A stretch of DNA of 13,241 nucleotides from Pseudomonadota bacterium (GTDB lineage: Bacteria; SAR324; XYD2-FULL-50-16; JAHJRI01). The notes beneath the pieces were generated by a model, which was not told where the DNA came from, searched no databases, and worked only from the letters and a program-made list of their open reading frames with translations. This document shows positions 6,281 to 13,241 of the stretch, piece by piece. The stretch covers positions 1 to 13,241 of the forward strand of contig JAKSDL010000172.1 of the NCBI GenBank assembly GCA_022360105.1, given 5' to 3'. A program made the translations under genes and the position numbers. The stretch's first letter is position 1, and each line of letters begins with the position of its first letter.

Positions 6281-8334
6281 AAGTGATTCTCGCTTATCCA
6301 CCCTGCACCGACCCAACGTCCGCCTATCACTCTATTGCCTATCTGGCACCTTACGTTAGAAAAGCGGGGCATAAACTGCACGTTTTCGACATCAACTTAG
6401 AGATCTTCTCATTCCTGGCCCAGGAATCTCAAATCGAACGCGTATTGAAGCAAATCGAGATCCAAACCGGCTGGATCGAGCAACAAAAGTCGATTGGGAT
6501 TGGACTACAAAAACAATATTTTCAAATGAAAGTGGCATTGGAAAACCGTGATTTTATGCGACAAGTGCCCGAGTCGGTGGCGGTGTTCCGTGATGAAGGG
6601 TATTTCTTCGACCCGGAACGTTATACCAAAGCGGTCGTTGTCGTAGAGACCTGGCTAACCGCCCTATCCAGTCTTATCCGCCCCCTGAGTCTGTCTTTTT
6701 GTCCCAATGGGGAGCGAAATTTTGTCCCCAACAGGGTAGCTGACCTTGTCACACCCGAATTGCTAGAACGTGCAAGAACTCTATTCAAGCCATACTTGGA
6801 AACCGTTCTTGGCCCGCGGCTCTCCCGGATACAGCCTGATGTGGTGGGATTCTCGATAGCCTACCGCCAGCAGGCAATGTATGCATTCTCACTCGCCGAC
6901 TGGATCAGGCGACGGTACCCAAAAGTCCGTGTAATCATTGGAGGCACAGATGCCAATTACCTGTGGAAATACGTCATCGACAGAAACCGGCTTGCATGCC
7001 TGTTCGACACCATCGATGCTCTGTTCGTGGGCGAAGCTGAAGAGGCCCTTCCTGCGTGGCTGCACGCCCTAGATAGGGGAGACACCTCATTTGAGAGCAT
7101 CCCCAATGTGGTGACCCGAAATTCCGAAGGCCAGGTCGTTTCACCGGCTGAGATGGTTTACCAAAATATCCGGGATGCCCTTGCCCCCGATTATCGGGAT
7201 CTTTACAACGCCCCTTATTGGGCTCCAGTTCCATTTTTTTACTATTCACCCACCAGGGGATGTTACTGGAACCGGTGTACATTCTGCGACTATGGTCTCA
7301 GCAGCGACCGCCCAACGTCTCCATCGCGGGAACGGGATTTGAATCGTGTCATAAACGATTTAAATGCACTTGAGGGAAGCCCCAAGCACCTGTACCTTGC
7401 CGTTGATGCCATCTCACCCAGATATCTCAAGCGTTTTTGTTCAAAGATCGTTGAAGCGTCATTGGATGTCCGCTGGGGAGCGGAAACGCGCCTGGAAAAG
7501 ACCTATGACAGTGAACTGGCCGGTCTGCTAGCAGCATCCGGCTGCATCGGGATATCGATCGGTTTTGAGTCCGGCTGTCAACGAACCCTCGACCGGATGG
7601 ACAAGGGTATCGATCTGAAAAAACTGAAACTCGGTTTACAGGCCTTCAAAGAGAATGGAATCCCTGTGCAAATGATGGGCATATCCGATTTCCCGGGCGA
7701 AACGGTGGAGGATGCCATTGAATCGATTGAATTCCTGTTGGAAATGAACGACTGCTGGAGTGTCGGAGGACTTGGGGAATTTACACTGGAAGGCCACTCG
7801 TTGATTGCGGGAAATCGTGATAGATTTGGAATTAAGAGTATCCGGCCGCAAAAAAACAGTGATTTCCTATCGCCACTCTATTACGAAATGGAAAATCCAG
7901 GAAAATCCAACGAGGCCAGTACCGCTCTTTCCATGATGTCCTCGCACTTGCTTCTGAACGTTCACCCACGCCCCTATGCCGGAGGTATCGATTCAGCGCA
8001 TTCTTTGTTGTATTATGAACGTTTCGGAAAAAACTGCTTCGACGACATCTTTGGAGAAATATGTTTCGCCAGGGATTCTGTGAAGTTCGAAAGCCCTTTT
8101 GATCTGAAAGAAATCGTTAAAAACAACCGCATATCCAGACACCTTTTCAATAACGCAAAAAAACAGGGAATCATACTGGAGCTGGATGCATCAATGGAGC
8201 AGGAATTCACAAGCGTCCCACGGCAACAAAAAAAAACGTACTTGGTGTCCGGCTTAAGTCTGCGCCACGTCCCTTCTCCAAATCTCGATCATGAACTCAA
8301 GATCGATACAATCACACAGGGCCTTCGCAAATAA
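6277..8334 (+). CDS. B12-binding-domain radical SAM protein, third maturase of the RiPP operon
   Basis: This protein has 685 residues. ATG 6277 is chosen because GGAG (6266-6269) lies 7 nt upstream and the codon overlaps the previous stop (ATGA); an in-frame TTG at 6244 is rejected. It begins MKVILAYPPCTDPTSAY, the typical first strand and loop of B12-binding radical SAM proteins. A large helical insertion (about 50-180) follows, then VVGFSIAYRQQ (189-199), VRVIIGGTDANY (217-228) and LFVGEAEEA (249-257). The cluster motif is RGCYWNRCTFC, with C329, C334 and C337 spaced CX4CX2C. ISIGFESG (426-433) and MGISDFPGE match the rest of the radical SAM barrel. A run of nine A near 8227 lies in the last 40 codons and is a possible slippage site. 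Its reaction is unknown: methylation or another radical modification of the precursor is inferred only from operon context. Confidence 0.8.
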   Translation: MKVILAYPPCTDPTSAYHSIAYLAPYVRKAGHKLHVFDINLEIFSFLAQESQIERVLKQIEIQTGWIEQQKSIGIGLQKQYFQMKVALENRDFMRQVPESVAVFRDEGYFFDPERYTKAVVVVETWLTALSSLIRPLSLSFCPNGERNFVPNRVADLVTPELLERARTLFKPYLETVLGPRLSRIQPDVVGFSIAYRQQAMYAFSLADWIRRRYPKVRVIIGGTDANYLWKYVIDRNRLACLFDTIDALFVGEAEEALPAWLHALDRGDTSFESIPNVVTRNSEGQVVSPAEMVYQNIRDALAPDYRDLYNAPYWAPVPFFYYSPTRGCYWNRCTFCDYGLSSDRPTSPSRERDLNRVINDLNALEGSPKHLYLAVDAISPRYLKRFCSKIVEASLDVRWGAETRLEKTYDSELAGLLAASGCIGISIGFESGCQRTLDRMDKGIDLKKLKLGLQAFKENGIPVQMMGISDFPGETVEDAIESIEFLLEMNDCWSVGGLGEFTLEGHSLIAGNRDRFGIKSIRPQKNSDFLSPLYYEMENPGKSNEASTALSMMSSHLLLNVHPRPYAGGIDSAHSLLYYERFGKNCFDDIFGEICFARDSVKFESPFDLKEIVKNNRISRHLFNNAKKQGIILELDASMEQEFTSVPRQQKKTYLVSGLSLRHVPSPNLDHELKIDTITQGLRK

Positions 8335-8376
8335 TCGTACAAACTGAAATCTTTGACAAAATTCTATTATAATCAT

Positions 8377-8415
8377 GATGGGACTGAAAGAAAGTTTCAT
8401 CCTAACATGTTTTTT
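8377..8415 (+). terminator. Weak terminator-like hairpin after the RiPP operon
   Basis: GATGGGACT (8377-8385) can pair with AGTTTCATC (8393-8401) over 9 bp, two of them G-U in RNA, around a GAAAGAA loop. A run of six T follows at 8410-8415, but 8 nt after the stem, which is further than in a standard intrinsic terminator. It is placed 42 bp after the last operon stop, where a terminator would be expected. Confidence 0.3.
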
Positions 8416-8420
8416 ATAAG

Positions 8421-8483
8421 TTATCTTTGATACGTTCCAAGCCTTTTCCGCACCAGTATTGAAGCTAAAATCGTTGTTTCCAT
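8421..8483 (-). CDS. Small SD-led ORF, 20 codons, function unknown
   Basis: On the minus strand, GGGAGGAG (complement of 8490-8497) is one of the strongest Shine-Dalgarno sequences in the window. It sits 6 nt before an ATG at 8483-8481. The frame encodes 20 residues beginning METTILASILVRKR and ends at TAA. It lies 154 bp downstream of the end of the large minus-strand NACHT gene and converges on the RiPP operon. It may be a real small protein, or the beginning of a gene whose remainder has been lost. The ribosome site is the only support for translation. Confidence 0.35.
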   Translation of the reverse strand: METTILASILVRKRLGTYQR

Positions 8484-8636
8484 ATCAATCTCCTCCCGTT
8501 CGCCTTTATCTCCAATCCAAGATCCCTGACATGACTTTAGCAGATATTTCAAACACTTGATTTTTGTGTACATAATAGGATTTATGTAGAGTGCCAATAC
8601 TAAGCAAGAGTCGGAAAAAATGTGTAAGATCTTTGA

Positions 8637-11600
8637 TTATTTGTAATCTACCAAGATCTTCCTGACTGCTAAGAATTTTATCTCTGGATTTTCCATTCGT
8701 ATCAGGCGAGCTTGTTGATTCAATTCTGATATCATTTCATCAAGTTGCATGTGCTTATTTCCAACTTTAAATTTCTTTTCGTAAGTAGCAAAAATGACCA
8801 ATATCCCAGAATCTGTCCCGTCAATTAAATACTGTTCTACAAGTTGTTTTTTTAAAGCTTTACGAAGCAACTCTTCATTATATTTTGTGCCCCCTTTCCT
8901 TATAAGTTTAATCTCAATAACAAACTTATACCGTCCATCAGTAACTTGGATATCTGTTCTTTTGTCATTGTGAACTTCTGATTCTCTTGATATGCGGTAT
9001 AAACCTTTTCCAACAACATCAAGTTGATCTGCAAGCCATACTTGGAAGTCTTTTTCATCAAGACTATTTAAACCGGACATGATTGCTTTTGATATTTCTT
9101 TTACAGCACTATTAAGTTGATCACCAATCAGACCAACTTTATTTTCCAATACTGCCTTGATTAGCTTTTTATCAGACACCTGATCCAATTTATTAGTTGT
9201 TCTTTTAAAACTAAAGTCTCCTTTTTCTGTTTTTCGAATTATATTGGAAAGTCTCCCAAGGATCATCTCATTGAACTGATATTGGCTACTAGCTGGTCCC
9301 ACAACAGATTTTGATAGTCGGTAGATTTGCTGTTCTGTTAACGGTTGAAAAATATCGACTTTTTCTTTTAGATTATCACGAATGTATTCAAGGCTTACCT
9401 TCATATGATCAACAGCGGGATCGCTCAAAAGATCATTTGCAGCATCTAGTCCTACATCAGTTACCCTTTGTTCTAGCTCTTTTAGTATTGCGTACCTAAA
9501 ATCTGCTGCATCATCTCGTTTGGTTGGAGAATATGCACCATCATATTTGTTGTCTTCTTCTGGTCTAATGTATTTACATACATATTTGATTACATCTTTC
9601 AAAACGAAAGTTGGTAGACTTGATAATAGTTGCTGTTTATAAGAATCACTAAATTCTGCAATCAATTCAACAGCAAACTCTTTTTCATTATCATGAGCGC
9701 TTGTTAAACTAACAATTTTTGCCCAAGCAGTTGCTGGTTCGATTGCTAACCAACCTTTTAGCCATACATATGCGACTTCATTTTCTTCTATCGCATTACT
9801 AAACTCATTTTTAAATTTATCTCTGAGACTGGGGTAGTCCTCTTTAAAAGATAACATGATTGACATTAAATGCTCTGCTACGTCTTTCAAATGTGGTGAC
9901 TGTTGTTGCCAAAGATCCCAAAGAACATTTGAAAGCATGCTTCGAAAGGTGGGCGGTCCAGAAACTAATTTGCCAAGCACCCAATTTCCATCCTCTTCAG
10001 TTGTATAAGAAAACTCGGATTGCAATTGTGGTAAAATGGTATTTTTAAATATTTCAGAAAAATCCAATGCCACCATAAAATACCAGCCTGGTAATCGATT
10101 TAATTCATGCAACCCAAATGTTAATATCTTTTTTATTAAGTTCTGATTCAGCGGTTTCCAATCAAAACCCCTTTGGACAGCTAAGTCAAAAGCGTTAATA
10201 CAAAGGATGTCGTTTCTAGATACTCGATTTTTGTCAGACTCAAAAGGCATTTTGGGTTCTAATTCACGCCAGAGTTTTTGCAACCCTTCATACAAAGCTT
10301 CAGGTACATTTTCGCCATAGATATTGAGAGTTTCTAACTTTGTATTTAAATAAGTGGAACTGTCTGAACTAGCTTTTTCTAATAAAAAGCTAATGTTATT
10401 TATATGTTTGCCACTTCTTATCTCTTCAATAGTTCCTTGTATGATTTGTTTTTCCTTTTCTAAAGCTTCTCTATTTTCCGCTTCTTCAATTAGCCTTCTT
10501 TCTTCATGTTCAATTTCCCATGGCTGCTTTTCTTTTTGGGATTTGATCCATTGGCAGAAGTTTTTATATGCATCAATCTGATCCTTAATTGCTATTTTTA
10601 TTTTTTCTACGAGTTCATCTTTTTGGCCTCCAATGATAAAGATTAATCGAGCAAGATTCTCAATCTGTTCAGAAGAATTGAGTTCTGAGAACCTTTCAAG
10701 AAAATAGGGGATATCTTCAAATGTAGGTGGGATAAGGTGTTCGTAATGATATGGAACCCAATTGTGTGGGTGCTTCATTTCAAATAATGAAAAAATGAGC
10801 TCATGAGCATTTTCTCCAAGCCCTTCAATTAAAATTTTCCTGGCATTATCAATCTTTCTATGGCGACCAATTTTTTCTGTTGAGATAAGACAATTTGCTA
10901 AATCATTTATAGTCAAATTTGACTGTTTGAATCTGAGCACCAATTCCTTTAGCACAGCAAAAAGAGCGTCATCTTTCCACCGTATGGAAAGAGTTGTTTT
11001 TTTGTTTGAAGTCGAAAGATTTATAAAGAAGCGGAACAAGACAGGCAAATCTTCGGGTTTAGTTTTTTTGGGGTATACTTCTGATATACTGTAACTTAAT
11101 ACATTTGTGTGACTAAATTTGTTTTTTGATCCAATTATTTCTATCAATTGGTCTATTGACATTAGCTCAGGGAAGACTATGTCAATCAAAGCTCCGGTTA
11201 AATCATCTGAAAGAGTTTTGAATTTTGTCATGCAATAGTTCAGCAACTGCTCTTTTTGTTCATATGAAGCAAGCTGATCCAGTATCCTAACAGCTCTATA
11301 CTTAGTATGACTCTCTTCTTTTTCAGAAAACACAATACCTAAACAGACCTCGTTTAAATTACCCCAGCGGCATTGCTCAGCTATCAATAAAAGATCAGAT
11401 CTAACTTGATGAGCAGTTGGGTATTTAGCTAGGAGATCCCCTATATGATCACCTAATTTTGGATGAGCAAATTTCTTTGCTTGTTCAACACTAACATCTG
11501 TCCGACGATAGCTCCTGGTTTTCCGTTTTTCTGCATATGCTGTTAAAAGCTCTTTTTTCTGGTCAAATCCTAACAATGAAGAATCCGCAAATAAAACCGG

Positions 11601-12830
11601 CGCTTCTGGTTTTATCTTAATGATATGTTTAAAAAAAGAACGGTCTTTTTGTGCAATCCAAGCTGCAACAGTTTCCAAATATGGATTTAGGAAGATCTCC
11701 CCTTTTTCCTCTTTTGTAAAAAGACTAAGAATTCTGCTTTCATCTATCTGCCCCTTCAATAACTCTATGAACCATTGAGCTGCTAAGAATTCTTTCGCAT
11801 CTCTATCAATGAAACTTGTAATATTTAGGAATTCGGCTTCTAATAGATCGCTTCCATTGAGTAAATCTTTGACCTGGCTAGAATACCAATCATACAAAAC
11901 CCAATCTGGGGATAGAAGATCATCTGAAAGGTCATCAGTATCATATTTGATTAATTCTTTTTTACAGAGCAAACACGCGACAGCTAAAGACTGCATTCCA
12001 GATATTGCATTATGCTTACTGAGTTTTGATAGTTCTATATTTTGCCCGGCTGCAACTAACGGGACAATCTCTTCCATTACTTCTGAGTAACTGCCAAGTC
12101 TACCATTTCTGTGATAGTAACGAATAAGGTTGTTCAAATTCCTAGGAATGATTGCTAAGTGCCAAAGATCCTGTTTTTCAATTTGTTGAAGAAACGAGTT
12201 CGAATCGGATGGAATTAAAGTGTCTACATATAACTTTATTTGATCCGTACTCAAGTTTAATAAAGAGTATATCGGTGTTGATCTAATTTGATCACTGCCC
12301 GAATCGTCCATTGAGGGGCGATTTGAACGAAACAGATTATAGCGATCAAGTCCTGCTTCATTGTAGAAATAGACGAGACTGGCAGGTCGGCAAGACAATA
12401 TCCAGCGAACCCGGCTTAGAGTACCTAATTCTTTTTCTATTATGTTGAAGAGCCGAGTTACAATCCTGTATCCTTCACCGTGATATCCTTCATCGATAGC
12501 GTCGACGATTAAAATCAAATCACTTTTTGTCCTTTTCCATTGCAGAATTTGGTTTCTTTTCTCGGTATCAATGAGAAACTCCCCTGTCTGCAAAATATCT
12601 CTTGCTGTTTGGTATAATGTTGGAATTCCTTCATTTTCTGAATGGTTTTCTAAGTTTCTAAGTTCTATCGTTTTTCCAACACCGCCGTTTCCACACAGAA
12701 GGAAGCAGTTTTGTTGAATTGCATCAAATAAGGTAATTCCGGAATCTCCACCTTCATAAAAACGTCCATCTAGTATTCTTGATTCTGCAAGTGTCCGATT
12801 CAACGAGATGTATGCTTGGGAATTATTCAT
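8637..12830 (-). CDS. NACHT-type STAND NTPase with helical repeats and C-terminal PD-(D/E)XK nuclease-like domain
   Basis: This is a 1397-residue protein. The NTPase starts almost at the N-terminus: Walker A GNGGVGKT (47-54), Walker B LILIVDAIDE (105-114, the D-[GAS]-h-D-E form typical of NACHT) and WILSCRPA (143-150), matching the NACHT TSRP segment. IIPRNLNNL and DAKEFLAAQWF (about 340-355) match the winged-helix and FLAA segments that follow NACHT domains. A long alpha-helical, HEAT-like body fills about 380-1240, with a charged coiled-coil-like stretch near 765-805. The last 140 residues look like a restriction-endonuclease-fold nuclease: E1283, D1293 (RTDIQV), E1306 and K1308 (IEIK), and Q1329 with Y1334 (QLVEQY). 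STAND proteins act as ATP-dependent switches, and bacterial NACHT proteins include anti-phage defence factors. Here the repeats could sense an invader and the nuclease could be the effector. The ATG follows an in-frame TGA closely and has no Shine-Dalgarno. AT-rich. The domain order is unusual. Confidence 0.75.
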   Translation of the reverse strand: MNNSQAYISLNRTLAESRILDGRFYEGGDSGITLFDAIQQNCFLLCGNGGVGKTIELRNLENHSENEGIPTLYQTARDILQTGEFLIDTEKRNQILQWKRTKSDLILIVDAIDEGYHGEGYRIVTRLFNIIEKELGTLSRVRWILSCRPASLVYFYNEAGLDRYNLFRSNRPSMDDSGSDQIRSTPIYSLLNLSTDQIKLYVDTLIPSDSNSFLQQIEKQDLWHLAIIPRNLNNLIRYYHRNGRLGSYSEVMEEIVPLVAAGQNIELSKLSKHNAISGMQSLAVACLLCKKELIKYDTDDLSDDLLSPDWVLYDWYSSQVKDLLNGSDLLEAEFLNITSFIDRDAKEFLAAQWFIELLKGQIDESRILSLFTKEEKGEIFLNPYLETVAAWIAQKDRSFFKHIIKIKPEAPVLFADSSLLGFDQKKELLTAYAEKRKTRSYRRTDVSVEQAKKFAHPKLGDHIGDLLAKYPTAHQVRSDLLLIAEQCRWGNLNEVCLGIVFSEKEESHTKYRAVRILDQLASYEQKEQLLNYCMTKFKTLSDDLTGALIDIVFPELMSIDQLIEIIGSKNKFSHTNVLSYSISEVYPKKTKPEDLPVLFRFFINLSTSNKKTTLSIRWKDDALFAVLKELVLRFKQSNLTINDLANCLISTEKIGRHRKIDNARKILIEGLGENAHELIFSLFEMKHPHNWVPYHYEHLIPPTFEDIPYFLERFSELNSSEQIENLARLIFIIGGQKDELVEKIKIAIKDQIDAYKNFCQWIKSQKEKQPWEIEHEERRLIEEAENREALEKEKQIIQGTIEEIRSGKHINNISFLLEKASSDSSTYLNTKLETLNIYGENVPEALYEGLQKLWRELEPKMPFESDKNRVSRNDILCINAFDLAVQRGFDWKPLNQNLIKKILTFGLHELNRLPGWYFMVALDFSEIFKNTILPQLQSEFSYTTEEDGNWVLGKLVSGPPTFRSMLSNVLWDLWQQQSPHLKDVAEHLMSIMLSFKEDYPSLRDKFKNEFSNAIEENEVAYVWLKGWLAIEPATAWAKIVSLTSAHDNEKEFAVELIAEFSDSYKQQLLSSLPTFVLKDVIKYVCKYIRPEEDNKYDGAYSPTKRDDAADFRYAILKELEQRVTDVGLDAANDLLSDPAVDHMKVSLEYIRDNLKEKVDIFQPLTEQQIYRLSKSVVGPASSQYQFNEMILGRLSNIIRKTEKGDFSFKRTTNKLDQVSDKKLIKAVLENKVGLIGDQLNSAVKEISKAIMSGLNSLDEKDFQVWLADQLDVVGKGLYRISRESEVHNDKRTDIQVTDGRYKFVIEIKLIRKGGTKYNEELLRKALKKQLVEQYLIDGTDSGILVIFATYEKKFKVGNKHMQLDEMISELNQQARLIRMENPEIKFLAVRKILVDYK

Positions 12831-12899
12831 ATTATATCAATAATCAAAGCAGTTTTTTTAGGATATTAATAGTTGTTTTGATTTTATACTCCACAACAC

Positions 12900-13106
12900 T
12901 AGTGTCGCGTTGATTGAAAAACAAAAATCTGTAAAAGGCTATCAATAAAGGTTTAAGACATCGTTTTACGATTTTTCGATTTGAAATTTCGGCCAGCGTC
13001 CATTGTAGTTTTTAATTTGGAAATCGCAATGAATGCAGGAAAAAGTGTCTTTTCACAAATTGTCGATCTTTATCCCAAGTACCGATTTAATAAAATCGTT
13101 CAGTAG
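12900..13106 (+). mobile_element. Left-end remnant of an IS4-family (DUF4372-type) insertion sequence
   Basis: The unit runs from TAGTGTC (12900-12906) through about 120 bp of AT-rich subterminal DNA into the beginning of a transposase gene. It is cut after 25 codons where a second TAGTGTC (13104-13110) occurs. TAGTGTC as an element tip is my recollection of such elements, not checked. No right end or target-site duplication is seen inside the window. It lies about 70 bp upstream of the NACHT gene start and may have altered that promoter. Confidence 0.5.
13029..13106 (+). pseudogene. Truncated IS4-family transposase N-terminus
   Basis: ATG 13029 opens MNAGKSVFSQIVDLYPKYRF and stops at TAG 13104-13106 after 25 codons. 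The first residues match the conserved beginning of DUF4372-containing IS4 transposases (M-N-x-G-K-x-V-F-S-Q-hh-x-hh-P), which are normally about 380-400 residues. The frame downstream is not transposase-like, so the catalytic DDE part is missing. The stop lies within the second TAGTGTC, suggesting insertion or deletion at that point rather than a simple point mutation. Confidence 0.6.
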
Positions 13107-13132
13107 TGTCCAAACGTTTTATTAATAAAAAT

Positions 13133-13189
13133 CAGATAGTTGATAAAAGTTCTAACTTATTTTCTGGAGATCATTTTACCAACTATCTG
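13133..13189. repeat. Perfect 10-bp inverted repeat with 37-nt spacing
   Basis: CAGATAGTTG (13133-13142) is the exact reverse complement of CAACTATCTG (13180-13189). No T-run follows on either side. It could be a regulatory site, the ends of a short element, or a folded transcript. There is no gene in 13107-13241 to attach it to. Confidence 0.45.
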
Positions 13190-13241
13190 TAAAGATTGAA
13201 TAATTCAAAATCACCTCTATTGGAGATTTGACTCAATATTG

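Larger units (their letters stand above)
8335..8636. other. Convergent intergenic region
   Basis: About 300 bp lie between the RiPP operon (+) and the NACHT gene (-). The region holds the weak hairpin and the small minus-strand ORF listed separately. A TTGACA at 8354-8359 and a TATAAT nearby are only 9 bp apart and do not form a standard promoter. I see no good terminator for the minus-strand gene. Confidence 0.4.
12831..13241. other. Upstream flank of the NACHT gene and right edge
   Basis: This 411-bp stretch holds the IS remnant and the inverted repeat listed separately, and no intact gene. On the minus strand, a TATAAT-like hexamer (12831-12836 complement, ATTATA on +) touches the NACHT ATG and is too close to be its promoter. 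Another TATA-like box near 12883-12888 has no matching -35, so the promoter of the large gene is not identified. Confidence 0.4.

Noticed and set aside
8354..8376. TTGACA and TATAAT as a promoter after the operon
   Set aside because: The hexamers are about 9 bp apart, far short of the 16-18 bp needed, and no + strand gene follows.
8375..8419. 14-codon ORF starting ATGATG after the third maturase
   Set aside because: No ribosome binding site, and it overlaps the candidate terminator hairpin.
12831..12836. TATAAT-like -10 box for the NACHT gene
   Set aside because: It touches the start codon, so transcription would begin inside the gene, and there is no -35 at the right distance.
1..13241. 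CRISPR array, tRNA, rRNA or cobalamin riboswitch
   Set aside because: I looked for regularly spaced repeats, cloverleaf-like segments and a long structured B12 leader, and found none by eye.

Overview
The window is a piece of an accessory region from an unidentified bacterium. No core gene, rRNA or tRNA fixes the taxonomy. Shine-Dalgarno sites, a sigma70-type promoter and an IS4-family transposase fragment point to a bacterium. The flanks are AT-rich. The central block (about 1.76-8.33 kb) is visibly richer in G+C, which suggests it has a different history from its surroundings.

Left (1-1635): the 3' end of an unrecognised helical-repeat-like gene, then about 1.1 kb with no intact gene but several short, frameshifted or stop-interrupted coding remnants. 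Centre (1636-8334, + strand): a good sigma70-type promoter, a small gene with a strong Shine-Dalgarno, and three large radical SAM genes, each with a cobalamin-binding-like N-terminal half. The small gene encodes a 93-residue protein with a charged helical Nif11/NHLP-like leader and an Asn/Trp-rich tail, so it looks like a RiPP precursor. The first radical SAM protein has the CX7CX2C cluster (RGCWWG...HCTFCG) of the RiPP-maturation radical SAM C-methyltransferase family. The other two are CX4CX2C members and overlap by ATGA. The likely logic is that one precursor is C-methylated or otherwise modified by three different B12/radical SAM enzymes. No leader peptidase or exporter is in the window.

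Right (8335-13241): a convergent intergenic region with a weak terminator-like hairpin and an SD-led 20-codon ORF on the minus strand. It is followed by one very large minus-strand gene. That gene encodes a NACHT-type STAND NTPase at the extreme N-terminus, a long helical repeat body, and a C-terminal PD-(D/E)XK nuclease-like domain, and it is a candidate anti-phage effector. Immediately upstream of it are the remains of an IS4-family (DUF4372-type) insertion sequence and a perfect 10-bp inverted repeat.

The most interesting unit is the precursor plus three B12-radical SAM cluster; the second is the NACHT-nuclease protein. Functions are inferred from motifs read by eye, without database searches.
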